A stretch of DNA of 64,000 nt, from positions 1-64,000 of the forward strand of contig NZ_ARYK01000008.1 in NCBI RefSeq assembly GCF_000685275.1, written 5' to 3'. Positions within the stretch are counted from its first letter, which is position 1. The number at the start of each line of letters is the position of its first letter. A program made the translations under genes and the position numbers. Source of the stretch: Hyphomonas johnsonii MHS-2. Its GTDB lineage: Bacteria > Pseudomonadota > Alphaproteobacteria > Caulobacterales > Hyphomonadaceae. Positions 33,694-45,278 of this stretch are shown piece after piece. The notes below the pieces were generated by a model. It had not been told where the DNA came from, made no database searches, and was given only the letters and a program-made list of their open reading frames with translations.

Positions 33694-33795
33694 TGGCTTT
33701 GATCCTTCAATACAATAGGCTGAAATCTAATAAAAATGCCGCGAATTCTTATATAACTGGCTTAATCAGGCTGCGTTTCAGGCGCAATAGCCGGG

Positions 33796-33824
33796 TTGCG
33801 CCGGCTTGCTGCACTGCATATAAG
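33796..33824 (+). promoter_or_regulatory. Putative sigma-70 promoter of the rpoZ operon
   Basis: TTGCGC (33796-33801) and TATAAG (33819-33824) are separated by exactly 17 bases, and the rpoZ ATG is at 33850 with CAAGGAG at 33834-33840. The spacing is ideal; the -35 hexamer matches only partly. Confidence 0.5.
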
Positions 33825-33849
33825 GGTCGGCTTCAAGGAGATTGCCCCC

Positions 33850-34200
33850 ATGGCCCGAGTTACCGTCGAAGATTGCATCGAGAAGGTGCCGAACCGTTTC
33901 GAGCTCGTTCTGCTCGCTTCGCACCGCGCCCGCATGATCCGCGAAGGTGCACCCCTGACGATCGACCGTGACAACGACAAGGACCCTGTCGTCTCGCTCC
34001 GCGAGATTGCTGAAGAGTCCATTGACCTCAAAGTGGTCAAGGAAGCGATGATCTCGAACCTGCAGGAAGTGCGTCCGAGCGAGGAAAGCGAACGCGAAGC
34101 CGACCGCCTCGCCCTCCTGTCCAGCCCTGCTGCGACCGAAGACGATGTCATGCGCGCCTACCAGGCTGAAATCGAGTCCGGACGCGACGACCGGCTCTAG
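33850..34200 (+). CDS. rpoZ: RNA polymerase omega subunit
   Basis: 116 residues from the ATG at 33850. The start [28 protein letters not shown] is highly typical of omega, as is the helix [15 protein letters not shown]. Omega helps assemble RNA polymerase and is a ppGpp contact; it precedes spoT/rsh in many proteobacteria, as here (nine bases). Confidence 0.96.
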   Translation: MARVTVEDCIEKVPNRFELVLLASHRARMIREGAPLTIDRDNDKDPVVSLREIAEESIDLKVVKEAMISNLQEVRPSEESEREADRLALLSSPAATEDDVMRAYQAEIESGRDDRL

Positions 34201-34208
34201 GAGGCTTC

Positions 34209-36462
<2,254 letters not shown>

Positions 36463-36473
<11 letters not shown>

Positions 36474-37044
36474 AGACGTACTCGCGGTGTTCCGCGAGGC
36501 AGGGGCCCTGCTTGAGGGGCATTTCATCCTGTCGTCCGGCCGCCGCAGCCCGGTCTTCCTGCAGAAGGCGCTCGTTTTCTCGCAACCGGACCTGTCGGAA
36601 AAGCTCTGCAAGGCGCTGGCGGTCAAGCTGACCGAGGCATTCGGCAGGATCGATGTCGTGGCCGGCCCGGCTGTGGGGGGCATCATTCCGGGATACGAAC
36701 TGGCACGGCACCTGAACGCGCGGGCGATCTTTGCCGAGCGTGTCGATGGCAAGCTGGAATTTCGCCGCGGGTTTTCGATCGCCGAAGGCGAGAAGGTGCT
36801 GATTGCCGAGGATATCGTCACGACGGGCCTGTCGTTCCGCGAGACGGTCGAGGCGCTCGGGCGCCTGCCGGGCGACGTGGTCGGCGGTGCCTGCATCATC
36901 GACCGGTCGAACGGCAAGGCGGATGTCGGGTGTGAACTCGTCTCGCTCGCGGCCGTGGATTTTCCTGACTATGACGCCGATGACCTGCCGCCGGAACTGG
37001 CCGCGATGGCGGCCGTGAAGCCGGGCTCGAGAGGGCTTGCCTGA
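36463..37044 (+). CDS. pyrE: Orotate phosphoribosyltransferase
   Basis: 193 residues. The ATG at 36463 is preferred over 36457 because AGGAGG lies six bases before it. PRPP-binding motif: [15 protein letters not shown]; the catalytic loop region is [15 protein letters not shown] and the N-terminal [16 protein letters not shown] is a PyrE hallmark. It condenses orotate with PRPP to form OMP in pyrimidine synthesis. It overlaps rsh by 11 bases and its stop codon overlaps the pdxJ start (TGATG). The Caulobacter-like placement between rsh and pdxJ is consistent with order. Confidence 0.95.
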
Positions 37045-37787
37045 TGGCGGGCCGCATACGCCTCGGCGTGAATATCGACCATGTGGCGACGATAAGGAAT
37101 GCGCGGGGCGGTGCGCACCCGGACCCGATGCGGGCGGCGCTGATGGCGACGGAAGCCGGCGCCGACGGCATCACGCTGCACCTGCGCGAGGACCGGCGCC
37201 ACATCCGTGACGGCGACCTGTCGGAGATCCGCACGGCGACAGCGCTGCCGATCAACATGGAAATGGCCGCGACCGAGGAAATGCTGGATATCGCGCTGAA
37301 GTTCAAACCGGAAACGGCGATGTTCGTGCCGGAGCAACGCGCTGAGCTGACCACCGAGGGCGGCCTCGACGCCGCCCGCGCGCATAACCATCTCGCGCAT
37401 TATGTTCGCCAACTGAACAAGAATGGCAGCCGCGTCTCGTTCTTCATCGAACCGGACATGGTGCAACTGCACGCTGCGCAGGCGCTGGGCGTGCAAATCA
37501 CCGAATTCCACACGGGCCGCTACGTCGAACTGGTGCAGGCGGGCGAAATGAAGCTTGCGGAACTGGAGCTGGACCGGATCAGGGACTGCGCCGAAGAAGC
37601 GGTCCGTATCGGGATAGAACCCCAGGCGGGCCACGGCCTGGCGTTCGACACGGTCAAGCCCATTGCCGCGATCCCGCAGATCACCGAACTGAATATCGGC
37701 CACTTCCTGATCGGTGAAGCGATCTTCATCGGCCTGCCGGCAGCGATCACGGAAATGCGCCGCCTGATGGACGAGGCGCGGGCATGA
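37044..37787 (+). CDS. pdxJ: Pyridoxine 5'-phosphate synthase
   Basis: 247 residues. [17 protein letters not shown] near the start is the PdxJ signature, followed by [14 protein letters not shown] and [10 protein letters not shown]; the C-terminal [14 protein letters not shown] is also typical. It makes PNP from deoxyxylulose 5-phosphate and 3-amino-2-oxopropyl phosphate in vitamin B6 synthesis. It overlaps pyrE upstream and acpS downstream by four bases each. Confidence 0.97.
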   Translation: MAGRIRLGVNIDHVATIRNARGGAHPDPMRAALMATEAGADGITLHLREDRRHIRDGDLSEIRTATALPINMEMAATEEMLDIALKFKPETAMFVPEQRAELTTEGGLDAARAHNHLAHYVRQLNKNGSRVSFFIEPDMVQLHAAQALGVQITEFHTGRYVELVQAGEMKLAELELDRIRDCAEEAVRIGIEPQAGHGLAFDTVKPIAAIPQITELNIGHFLIGEAIFIGLPAAITEMRRLMDEARA

Positions 37788-38194
37788 TCATCGGGATCGG
37801 CAACGACCTCTGCAATATCGAGCGGATCGAGAAGACCCTTGAGCGCTTTGGCGAAAGGTTCGAGAAGCGCGTTTTCACCGAGACCGAGATTGCGCTGGCC
37901 TACAGCCGCAAGCGGACCGCCGAGACGTTCGCCAAGCGCTTCGCTGCCAAGGAAGCCTGCGCCAAGGCGCTGGGCACGGGCGTGCCCCGGCGCGGCGTGC
38001 ACTGGACCCATATGGGCGTGGTCAACCTGCCGACAGGCAAGCCGACAGTGGCGCTGACAGGCGGCGCAGCGGCGCGCCTTGCCGCGTTGACACCGGACGG
38101 CCATGAGGCCGTGATTCACCTGACAATCACCGACGACCATCCGTGGGCGGAAGCCCAGGTCATCATCGAAGCCGTGCCGGTGACGGCGCGATGA
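37784..38194 (+). CDS. acpS: Holo-[acyl-carrier-protein] synthase
   Basis: 136 residues. [14 protein letters not shown] near the start holds the metal-binding Asp, and [18 protein letters not shown] is the AcpS box; WTHMGV and [13 protein letters not shown] follow the usual pattern. It transfers phosphopantetheine from CoA to acyl carrier protein. It lies in the pdxJ - acpS - rnc - era cluster, overlapping both neighbours; lepB, often between acpS and rnc in alphaproteobacteria, is absent. Confidence 0.95.
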   Translation: MIIGIGNDLCNIERIEKTLERFGERFEKRVFTETEIALAYSRKRTAETFAKRFAAKEACAKALGTGVPRRGVHWTHMGVVNLPTGKPTVALTGGAAARLAALTPDGHEAVIHLTITDDHPWAEAQVIIEAVPVTAR

Positions 38195-38946
38195 AGCCCG
38201 CCCGTCCCAAACGCACGCGCCTGCGGGCTGCTGCCAAGGCCAGCACGCCAGGACTGGCCGAAGCGGCGATCAAGGACATCCAGGAGCGTATCGGGTATCG
38301 CTTCAAGGACGCAGGCCTGCTGATCCGTTCGCTGACCCATCCGAGCGCGGTGGCCGCGGCGGATTCGATCCGCCTGTCGAACCAGCGGCTCGAATTCCTC
38401 GGTGACCGGGTGCTCAACCTGCTGATCGCCGAACGCCTGATCGAGCGGCGCAAGACCGAGAGCGAAGGCGACCTTGCGCCGCGCCTCAACCAGTTCGTCA
38501 AGAAAAGCGCCTGCGCAGAGGCCGTGCGCCATCTCGGCCTGCAGGAATTCATCATCCTGTCGGATGGAGAAATCGCGTCGGGTGGCCGCGAACGCGAATC
38601 CACGCTGGGTGACGTCTGCGAGGCGGTGATCGGCGCGATCTACCTTGATGGCGGGCTGTCGGCGGCACGGAAATTTGTCGAAGCCGGCTGGGCGCCGCAA
38701 TTCTCTTCGGCGCCGGCCGAAACCCGCGATCCGAAGACGTTGTTGCAGGAATGGGCACAGGGACATGGGCTGGACTTGCCGAAATACACTGTCACAAGCA
38801 GGTCAGGCCCTGACCATGCACCGGTTTACGAGGTAATGGTGCAAGTCGAGTCACAGGGCGAAGCCGTTGGCGCCGGCACGTCGAAACGGGATGCCGAGCG
38901 CCATGCAGCCGCACTGCTGCTGAATTCAATGATGGATACTGAATGA
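38191..38946 (+). CDS. rnc: Ribonuclease III
   Basis: 251 residues from the ATG at 38191. Catalytic motif: [16 protein letters not shown] (the usual NERLEFLGDAVL with Gln and Arg changes) and [15 protein letters not shown] with the second acidic pair. A dsRNA-binding domain lies in the C-terminal 80 residues (KTLLQEWAQ, then [17 protein letters not shown]). The basic N-terminal extension ([17 protein letters not shown]) is unusual and could bind RNA. It processes rRNA and dsRNA. Overlaps acpS and era by ATGA. Confidence 0.95.
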   Translation: MKPARPKRTRLRAAAKASTPGLAEAAIKDIQERIGYRFKDAGLLIRSLTHPSAVAAADSIRLSNQRLEFLGDRVLNLLIAERLIERRKTESEGDLAPRLNQFVKKSACAEAVRHLGLQEFIILSDGEIASGGRERESTLGDVCEAVIGAIYLDGGLSAARKFVEAGWAPQFSSAPAETRDPKTLLQEWAQGHGLDLPKYTVTSRSGPDHAPVYEVMVQVESQGEAVGAGTSKRDAERHAAALLLNSMMDTE

Positions 38947-39890
38947 CTGAAACCGAGATTACCCGCGCCGGCTTTGCCGCGATCATAGGCGCGCCGAACG
39001 CCGGCAAGTCGACGCTGACCAACCGCCTGGTTGGCGCCAAGGTGGCGATCGTCACGCACAAGGTGCAGACGACGCGCTTCCCGGTGCGCGGCGTGGCGCA
39101 GGTGGGCGACGCGCAGATCGTTCTGGTCGACACGCCCGGCATCTTCGTGGCGAAGCGCCGGCTCGACCGGGCCATGGTGAAAGCTGCCTGGAGCGGCGCG
39201 GCCGACGCCGACGCCATCGTGCACCTGGTCGACAGTTCAGCCTGGGTCGCCGACAAGGCCGGCACCGCCACCGGCGCGCAGAAGATGTCGATCGCCGATG
39301 ATCGCCGCGTGATCGACCAGCTTAAGCTGACCGAGAAACGCGCCTTCCTGGCCCTCAACAAGATCGACCTGTTCCCGCATGACCAGGTGCTGCCAGTGAT
39401 GGCGGAACTGGATGCGACAGGCGTCTACGACCAGATTTTCATGATCTCTGCCGAGAATGGCGACGGCGTCGACCGACTGGCGGCGGCGCTGGTCGAGCGC
39501 ATGCCTGCGGGCACGGCGCTGTATCCGCCGGACCAGACAGCCGACCTGCCGATGCGCCTGCTCGCCGCCGAAGTGACGCGCGAGAAACTGCTGCTGCGCA
39601 TGCACCAGGAACTGCCCTACCAGCTGATGGTGGAAACCGAGAGTTGGGAAGAGAAGAAGGACGGATCGGTGCGCGTTCAGCAGGTGATTGTTGTCGGGCG
39701 GGACGGGCACAAGGCCATGGTGCTGGGCAAGAATGGCGCCTCGATCAAGGAGATCGGCCGCCTTGCCCGCAAGGAACTGACCGAGATGCTCGACCGGCCG
39801 GTGCACCTGTTCCTGTTCGTGAAAGTGGACGAGAAATGGCAGGAGCGGCGCGACAGCTATTCGGGCATCGGCCTGGAGTTTGATGTCTAG
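38943..39890 (+). CDS. era: GTPase Era
   Basis: 315 residues. G1 is GAPNAGKSTLT, the switch region has TTRFPVRGV, G3 is LVDTPGIF, G4 is LNKIDLFPH and G5 follows in ISAENGDG. The C-terminal KH domain is visible in VVGRDGHKAMVLGKNGASIKEIGR. Era binds 16S rRNA and supports 30S assembly. It is the last gene of the acpS-rnc-era run and is followed by a long inverted repeat before recO. Confidence 0.96.
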   Translation: MTETEITRAGFAAIIGAPNAGKSTLTNRLVGAKVAIVTHKVQTTRFPVRGVAQVGDAQIVLVDTPGIFVAKRRLDRAMVKAAWSGAADADAIVHLVDSSAWVADKAGTATGAQKMSIADDRRVIDQLKLTEKRAFLALNKIDLFPHDQVLPVMAELDATGVYDQIFMISAENGDGVDRLAAALVERMPAGTALYPPDQTADLPMRLLAAEVTREKLLLRMHQELPYQLMVETESWEEKKDGSVRVQQVIVVGRDGHKAMVLGKNGASIKEIGRLARKELTEMLDRPVHLFLFVKVDEKWQERRDSYSGIGLEFDV

Positions 39891-39912
39891 GGCGGGATAC
39901 TCGGTCTTCCGC

Positions 39913-39991
39913 GCTCGTCCTTCGACTTCGCTCAGGATGAGCGCTAGGGTGAAGGGACAGGCTCATCCTGAGCGAAGTCGAAGGATTGAGC
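39913..39991. repeat. 25-base perfect inverted repeat with extended stem between era and recO
   Basis: The left arm (39918-39942) starts TCCTTCGACTTCGCTCAGGA and the right arm (39961-39985) is its exact complement on the opposite strand, with an 18-base spacer. The stem extends by GCTC (39913-39916) with GAGC (39988-39991) after a bulge. It fills most of the 120-base gap between era and recO. This is a dispersed-repeat-like palindrome; a similar core is found in several alphaproteobacterial genomes, from memory. It could act as a terminator or RNA-processing hairpin. Confidence 0.85.
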
Positions 39992-40010
39992 CGGGCTTCG
40001 GGGCTTCATC

Positions 40011-40742
40011 ATGAACTGGTCTGATGACGGCCTGATCCTCGGCGGCCGCCGGTTTGGTGAAGGCGGCCTGATACTTGATGTCCTGACGAAGACCCGGGGC
40101 CGGCGGTCCGGCCTGGTCTATGGCGGCGCGTCGCGGGCGCGGCGCGGCCAGTATGAAGCAGGCAATACGGTTTCCCTGTCATGGACCGGTCGGCTAGAGG
40201 AACAGCTCGGCCGGTTCGATGTGGCCGAAGCCAGCCGCGAGCGGGCAGCGCGCGTGCTCGACGATGCCGGGGCGCTTGCCGCGATCTCCGCCGTCACGAC
40301 GCTGCTGCGCGGCGCACTCGACGAGGGCGATGCGGCGGGATCTGCGCTTTACGATGCGACGACGCTGCTGCTCGACCAGCTGGAAATGCAGAACATCTGG
40401 CCGGCACTTTATGTGCGCTGGGAGCTTGGCCTCCTGTCGGCGCTCGGGTTCGGGCTCGATCTTGACGTGTGTGCCCTCAGCGGCGCGAATGATGGCCTCA
40501 GCCATGTCTCGCCGAAGACCGGCCGGGCGGTGCGCGGCTCTGAAGCGGAGGCGTATGTCAGCCGCCTGCTGCGCCTTCCGGGCTTCCTTGTGTCATCCGA
40601 CGCGCCGGTCGGCCCGGAAGATATCGCAGACGGCCTGACGCTGACCGGGCACTTCCTCGAGGCGCGCGTGTTCAACGGCATGAACCGCGCCGTGCCGCCG
40701 CAGCGGGCACAGCTGGTTGCCAGGATGCTGAAGCGGCTCTAG
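40011..40742 (+). CDS. recO: DNA repair protein RecO
   Basis: 243 residues. MNWSDDGLILGGRRFGEGGLI is the start of the OB-fold domain, and GLVYGGASRARRGQYEAGNTV, ALYVRWELGLLSALGFGLDL and the C-terminal helix pattern match RecO. RecO loads RecA on SSB-coated ssDNA with RecR. It follows era across an inverted repeat and shares its stop with the convergent GST gene (CTAG at 40739-40742). Confidence 0.92.
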   Translation: MNWSDDGLILGGRRFGEGGLILDVLTKTRGRRSGLVYGGASRARRGQYEAGNTVSLSWTGRLEEQLGRFDVAEASRERAARVLDDAGALAAISAVTTLLRGALDEGDAAGSALYDATTLLLDQLEMQNIWPALYVRWELGLLSALGFGLDLDVCALSGANDGLSHVSPKTGRAVRGSEAEAYVSRLLRLPGFLVSSDAPVGPEDIADGLTLTGHFLEARVFNGMNRAVPPQRAQLVARMLKRL

Positions 40743-41350
40743 GCGCTGGCACTCGGCCGGGCGCCGACGCGCTCGAACCAGGCCGTGAGGTTCCGGAAGG
40801 CCGGGTTCAGCGGCTGGCCAACCTCGTTACCGAACACCAGGAAGCAATACAGCATGATGTCCGCGAAGGTGAATGTGTCGCCGGCAACGTAGTCACGGCT
40901 GGCCATCTGGCTGTCGAGGAAGGCGAGCTTGTCCTGTGCACAGGCTTTCAGGCCGGGGGCTGCCTCGGGCAGGCAGCGCATGCGGTCCTTGAACATGGGC
41001 AGGCCTTCGGAAAAGCGGAACCCGTTGGCCAGCGGCTCCACCACGTTGAGGTCCACCCAGCGTGTCCAGCGCCGCGTCTGGGCGCGTTCCTCGGGCGTCG
41101 ATCCGAACAGGGTGTCGCCGGGATGGGTTTCGTCGAGATATTCGCAGATCGGCCAGATTTCCGTGAGGATGGTGCCGTCATCCATTTCCAGCGCCGGCGA
41201 CTGGCCGGCAGGATTGACGGCAAGGAAGCCTTCCTGACGGTTCTCGCCGCCCATCAGGTCGAGTTCCTGGATCGGCAGCGTGATGCCCCGTTCGGCGAGG
41301 TACATGCGCACGACATGCGGGTTCGGGCCGATCGATGTGTAGAGTTTCAT
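40739..41350 (-). CDS. Glutathione S-transferase family protein
   Basis: 203 residues. The thioredoxin-like N-terminal domain starts MKLYTSIGPNPHVVRMYLAE and carries the cis-Pro GQSPALEMDDG and the ESxxI-like pattern in LTEIWPICEYLDE. The C-terminal helical domain has DSQMASRDYVAGDTFTFADI. Class cannot be fixed; the Ser7-type residue suggests a Beta- or Theta-like enzyme. It converges with recO and is divergent from the small lipoprotein at 41499. Confidence 0.9.
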   Translation of the reverse strand: MKLYTSIGPNPHVVRMYLAERGITLPIQELDLMGGENRQEGFLAVNPAGQSPALEMDDGTILTEIWPICEYLDETHPGDTLFGSTPEERAQTRRWTRWVDLNVVEPLANGFRFSEGLPMFKDRMRCLPEAAPGLKACAQDKLAFLDSQMASRDYVAGDTFTFADIMLYCFLVFGNEVGQPLNPAFRNLTAWFERVGARPSASA

Positions 41351-41498
41351 GGCGTGGGTTCCCTGTGTTCAGCCCGGACTTTTGCCTGCCGGGTGGGCCG
41401 GGCGCAAGCTCTCACACATTCACCGGGCGTTCAGGAATTGGCATGCAAGCATGCGTGCGGGGTAGATGGGCGTTCTTTAAACGAAGAAGGCTGAACAC

Positions 41499-41687
41499 AT
41501 GAAATTCTCTTTGATCGCGGCGGCATTGCTGTCGGTGTCCCTGACCGGCTGCATTTCCGTCAGCGACGTTTCCGATTCCGATGCCGTGAGCCGCAATACT
41601 GACCTGGCGATGCGGGTCTGCGGGGGCGCTGACCGCGTGAAGGAAGTCACCGACGACAGCTATACCTGCATGGACAGCCACAAATAG
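41499..41687 (+). CDS. Small lipoprotein, unknown
   Basis: 62 residues. MKFSLIAAALLSVSLTGC is a lipoprotein signal peptide. The short mature sequence is Ser/Asp-rich with two more Cys (RVCGGAD, YTCMDSH). The start has a GAAGAAGG upstream. Its stop (41685-41687) abuts the stop codon of the convergent extensin-like gene. No family recognised. The 148-base gap to the left (41351-41498) holds a GCATGC pair (two copies two bases apart) of unknown meaning. Confidence 0.65.
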   Translation: MKFSLIAAALLSVSLTGCISVSDVSDSDAVSRNTDLAMRVCGGADRVKEVTDDSYTCMDSHK

Positions 41688-42371
41688 TCATTTACAGGCG
41701 CGGCCCGTGCCCATGTCCATATGGAAATGGTCGGCATGGGCCGCGTTGTAATCCGGTCCGAGCGTGACCGAGAAGACATCACAGGCGCCGCCGTGGACGC
41801 GCTTCAGGAATTTCGCTTCCGGTCCACCCTTCTTCCAGTGCGTTTTCACATCGACCAGGCGGCCGTCCTCAAGGCGGAAGCCTGATATGTCGACAGCATT
41901 GGCGTGGGCGTGTTCCGACAGGCGCCCGCTGCCGGCAATGTTGCGGCAGGAAAAGCTGCCATAGGTTTCGATCCGCGCGATGGGCGAACCGAGGATTTCC
42001 ACAGCCGCCGGACGGGCGACATGGCGCTCCCAGGTGTAGAGGGCGGCGGTCTCGGCGCAGGTCATCGACAGGGTGGCAGAGTAGGGGGTGAGGGTGCGAT
42101 CCAGGGTCAGCGCGCTGCGCAGGCCGCACTTTTCGCCCTTCGGGGCATCCTCCAGCGGCGTGTAGAGGACGTTCGCCTCGTCGAGCGCCCGGAAGCAGAC
42201 TTCGCGGTGGTCGCGGGCACGTTCGAGCTTTGCGCGGGTGCCGAGGCCCAGCCGGTCGGTCAGGTCGATCGGGGCGAAGGGATTGTGCCGTGGCGGCGCG
42301 AACCAGAGGAACAGGCCGACAACCAGCAAGGGGACGCCAATCAGGAGGATCCAGGCCCGAAACTCAGTCAT
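41688..42371 (-). CDS. Extensin-like C-terminal domain protein
   Basis: 227 residues from the ATG at 42371 after an initial in-frame leader. The N-terminus has one membrane anchor (FRAWILLIGVPLLVVGLFLW). The domain has CGLRSALTLDRTLTPYSATLS, the conserved FSCRNIAGSGRLSEHAHANA and ADHFHMDMG, the metal-like HxH cluster of the extensin-like (PF06904) family, related to D,D-peptidases of the LAS type. It probably acts at the cell wall. It is divergent from parC. Confidence 0.85.
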   Translation of the reverse strand: MTEFRAWILLIGVPLLVVGLFLWFAPPRHNPFAPIDLTDRLGLGTRAKLERARDHREVCFRALDEANVLYTPLEDAPKGEKCGLRSALTLDRTLTPYSATLSMTCAETAALYTWERHVARPAAVEILGSPIARIETYGSFSCRNIAGSGRLSEHAHANAVDISGFRLEDGRLVDVKTHWKKGGPEAKFLKRVHGGACDVFSVTLGPDYNAAHADHFHMDMGTGRACK

Positions 42372-42393
42372 GTTCTTGCGTTTTACCCGTTCA

Positions 42394-42437
42394 TTAACCA
42401 AACCGCGCTTTCTGTTAACCTAGGCGGTGACTGAGTC
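42394..42437 (+). promoter_or_regulatory. TTAACC pair and GAGTC upstream of parC
   Basis: TTAACC occurs at 42394-42399 and again at 42415-42420, 21 bases apart, and GAGTC (a GANTC methylation site) at 42433-42437. The parC start is at 42493 and the divergent extensin-like start at 42371. TTAACC resembles CtrA half-sites and GANTC is the CcrM target in Caulobacterales, so cell-cycle control is conceivable. Confidence 0.35.
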
Positions 42438-42492
42438 GAAACTGACATAGTCCCTGCACCAGAATGTGGCACGAAATGCGGAAGAGGCCAGA

Positions 42493-44727
42493 ATGACCGA
42501 CCTGCTAGACGGTGGTCCTGAAGACCGGATCATTAATGAACCCATGAGCGAAGCGCTGTCGAAGCGCTATCTTGCCTATGCGCTGTCGACGATTACGTCG
42601 CGGGCGCTGCCGGATGTGCGCGACGGCCTGAAGCCTGTCCAGCGGCGCATCCTGTACGGGATGCGGGAACTGAAACTCGATCCCGAAGGCGGTTTCCGCA
42701 AGTGCGCCAAGATCGTCGGCGACGTCATGGGTAACTACCACCCGCACGGTGACAGTTCGATCTATGACACGCTGGTGCGCCTGGCGCAGGACTTCAACGT
42801 CCGCTACCCGCTGGTCGACGGCCAGGGCAATTTCGGCAATATCGACGGCGATAGCGCGGCAGCCTATCGTTATACCGAAGCGCGGATGACGCATGCGGCC
42901 GAACTGCTGCTGGACGGCCTGAGCGAGAATGCTGTCGATTTCCGCGCCAACTATGCCGAGAATGACGAAGAGCCGGTTGTCCTGCCGGCTGGATTCCCGA
43001 ACCTGCTGTGCAATGGCGCGACCGGCATCGCAGTCGGCATGGCGACGAGCATTCCGCCCCACAATGCGGCCGAGGTAATTGATGCGGCGCGCTTCCTGAT
43101 CGAGACGCCAAAGGCGACGACCGAACAATTGATGGGCTTCGTGAAGGGGCCTGATTTCCCGACCGGCGGCGTGATCGTGGAATCGCAGGAAACGATGCTG
43201 GATGCCTACGAGACGGGCCGGGGCAGTTTCCGCATGCGCGCGAAATGGGAAGTGGAAGATACCGGCCGCGGCACCTACCAGATCGTCGTCACCGAGATTC
43301 CCTACCAGGTGCAGAAGTCGCGCCTGCTGGAAAAGCTGGGCGAACTGATCGAGGCGAAGAAGCTGCCACTGCTGGATGACGTGCACGATGAGAGCGCCGA
43401 GGATGTGCGCCTCGTTCTGGTGCCGCGCGCCAAGACCGTGGAACCGCACGTGCTGATGGAAAGCCTGTTCAAGTCGTGCGACCTGGAAACCCGTTTCAGC
43501 ATGAACATGAACGTGCTGCACAAGGGTGCACCGCAGGTGATGGGCCTGAAGGACGTGCTGAAGGCCTATCTGGAGCATCGCCGCGAAGTGGTGGTGCGCC
43601 GGGCCGAGTTCCGCCTCGACAAGATCGAGAAGCGGCTGCACCTGCTCGACGGCTACCTAATCGCCTATCTCAATATCGACGAGGTGATCCGGATCATCCG
43701 CGAGGAAGACGATCCGAAACTGGTGATGATTGCCCGGTTCGGGATTACCGAGACCCAGGCCGAAGCCATCCTCAACCTTCGCCTGCGTGCCTTGCGCAAG
43801 CTGGAAGAGATGGAGATTCGCGGCGAGCACGCCAAACTGGTGGTGGAGCGCGACGATCTGACCAAGCTGATCGGGTCGACCGCGCGCCAGTGGACGAAAG
43901 TGTCGAAGGAACTGAAAGCCGCGCGCGATGTGCTGACGGCCGATCCGGCACTGGGCGACCGCCGCGCGCAGTTCGAGGATGCACCGGATGTCGACCTTGC
44001 GGCAGCGCTGGAAGCCTCCAGGCCAAAGGAACCGCTGACGGTCGTCCTGTCGGCGCAGGGCTGGATACGGGGCATGAAGGGCCACGGGCTGGACCCGGAT
44101 TCGACCAAGTTCAAGGATGGCGACGAGCTGTACCTGAGCGAAGAAGTGATGAGCACCGACAAGATCATCCTGATGGCGTCGGACGGGCGCGCGTTCACGC
44201 TGATGGCCGACAAGTTGCCGGGCGGACGTGGTCACGGCGAGCCGATCCGCCTGTCGATCGAACTGGAGGACAGCGTCGATATCGTCGCCATGTTCAGGCT
44301 GGAAGAAGGCCGCAAGCGGGTGATGGCGTCGACCGTGGGCTATGGTTTCGTCGTCGACGAGAAAGAGCTGGAATCGAACCGCAAGGCGGGCAAGCAGGCG
44401 GTCAATACCGGCCAGGGCACGCTGAATGTGTGCATGCCGGTCCAGGGCGACATGCTGGCCGTGGTCGGCTCGAACCGGAAGATGCTGATCTTCCCGCTGG
44501 ACGAACTGCCCGAAATGGCGCGCGGCAAGGGCAACAAGTTGCAGGCCTATCGCGGCAAGGACACGCTGGCCGACCTGATGACCTTCGACAAGCGCGACGG
44601 CCTGATCGTGATGGCCGGCGGGCGCCACCGCGCCTTCCCGGAATGGGAAGAGTGGATCGGCAAGCGCGCGCAGGCTGGCAAGACCGTTCCGAAAGGCTTC
44701 CCGCGCTCGGGCACGTTCAATGGCTGA
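42493..44727 (+). CDS. parC: DNA topoisomerase IV subunit A
   Basis: 744 residues from the ATG at 42493 (a GTG at 42466 is possible). Active-site Tyr is in [11 protein letters not shown]; the quinolone region reads [12 protein letters not shown] with Ser at the usual resistance position. The C-terminal beta-pinwheel lacks the GyrA box, and its [11 protein letters not shown] blade resembles ParC. It decatenates chromosomes with ParE. The last eight bases overlap the VOC gene. Confidence 0.95.
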   Translation: MTDLLDGGPEDRIINEPMSEALSKRYLAYALSTITSRALPDVRDGLKPVQRRILYGMRELKLDPEGGFRKCAKIVGDVMGNYHPHGDSSIYDTLVRLAQDFNVRYPLVDGQGNFGNIDGDSAAAYRYTEARMTHAAELLLDGLSENAVDFRANYAENDEEPVVLPAGFPNLLCNGATGIAVGMATSIPPHNAAEVIDAARFLIETPKATTEQLMGFVKGPDFPTGGVIVESQETMLDAYETGRGSFRMRAKWEVEDTGRGTYQIVVTEIPYQVQKSRLLEKLGELIEAKKLPLLDDVHDESAEDVRLVLVPRAKTVEPHVLMESLFKSCDLETRFSMNMNVLHKGAPQVMGLKDVLKAYLEHRREVVVRRAEFRLDKIEKRLHLLDGYLIAYLNIDEVIRIIREEDDPKLVMIARFGITETQAEAILNLRLRALRKLEEMEIRGEHAKLVVERDDLTKLIGSTARQWTKVSKELKAARDVLTADPALGDRRAQFEDAPDVDLAAALEASRPKEPLTVVLSAQGWIRGMKGHGLDPDSTKFKDGDELYLSEEVMSTDKIILMASDGRAFTLMADKLPGGRGHGEPIRLSIELEDSVDIVAMFRLEEGRKRVMASTVGYGFVVDEKELESNRKAGKQAVNTGQGTLNVCMPVQGDMLAVVGSNRKMLIFPLDELPEMARGKGNKLQAYRGKDTLADLMTFDKRDGLIVMAGGRHRAFPEWEEWIGKRAQAGKTVPKGFPRSGTFNG

Positions 44728-45121
44728 GGCTGTCCGCGGCCAACGCATTTCAGCCCTGTCACTGCTGGTTCCGGACTATGAGTCCGGCATCGGCTTCTAT
44801 GTCGGCAAGCTGGGCTTTGACCTGCTCGAAGACACGGACATGGGCGGCGGCAAGCGCTGGGTGCGCGTGCGGCCCAGGGGCGGCGGTGTGGACCTGCTGC
44901 TGGCACGCGCGGCGACGGGTGAGCAGCGTGCAGCCATTGGCAACCAGGCAGGCGGGCGCGTGTTCCTGTTCCTTGAGACGGATGATTTCGACCGCGACCA
45001 TGCGGCCTATGTCAACGCGGGTGTGACCTTTCTCGAAGCGCCGCGCAGCGAGCCCTATGGCAAGGTCGTCGTGATGCAGGACCCGTTCGGGACCAAGTGG
45101 GACCTGATCCAGCCGGCCTAG
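44720..45121 (+). CDS. VOC/glyoxalase family protein
   Basis: 133 residues. The beta-alpha-beta-beta-beta unit is visible: ISALSLLVPDYESGIGFYVG, KLGFDLLEDTDMG, then FLFLETDDFDRDHAAYVNAG and a C-terminal VVVMQDPFGTKWDLIQ, the normal VOC end (metal Glu replaced, so ligands are incomplete). It overlaps the parC 3' end by eight bases. Function unknown. Confidence 0.85.
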   Translation: MAEAVRGQRISALSLLVPDYESGIGFYVGKLGFDLLEDTDMGGGKRWVRVRPRGGGVDLLLARAATGEQRAAIGNQAGGRVFLFLETDDFDRDHAAYVNAGVTFLEAPRSEPYGKVVVMQDPFGTKWDLIQPA

Positions 45122-45278
45122 CGCCGTGCGACACTGCGCTGTGGTCCGATCGGCCGCGCATTTTCACAGCGGGATACGGGGTCTCACTTATTGAATTCGC
45201 GCCGCGGCGAACGCAACTTTCACCCAGCGACACGTCTGTTCCGGATATGCGCGTCGCATGTTGAGAAAGGAGATTGAT

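Noticed and set aside
41351-41498. GCATGC pair (GCATGCAAGCATGC) as a regulatory repeat
   Set aside because: Too short and AT/GC-simple to distinguish from chance, so it is only mentioned under the neighbouring gene.
45122-45278. Heat-shock sigma-32 promoter or ROSE thermometer before hsp20
   Set aside because: I looked for a CTTGAA/CCCAT pair and for a U-rich anti-Shine-Dalgarno structure; neither is convincing.
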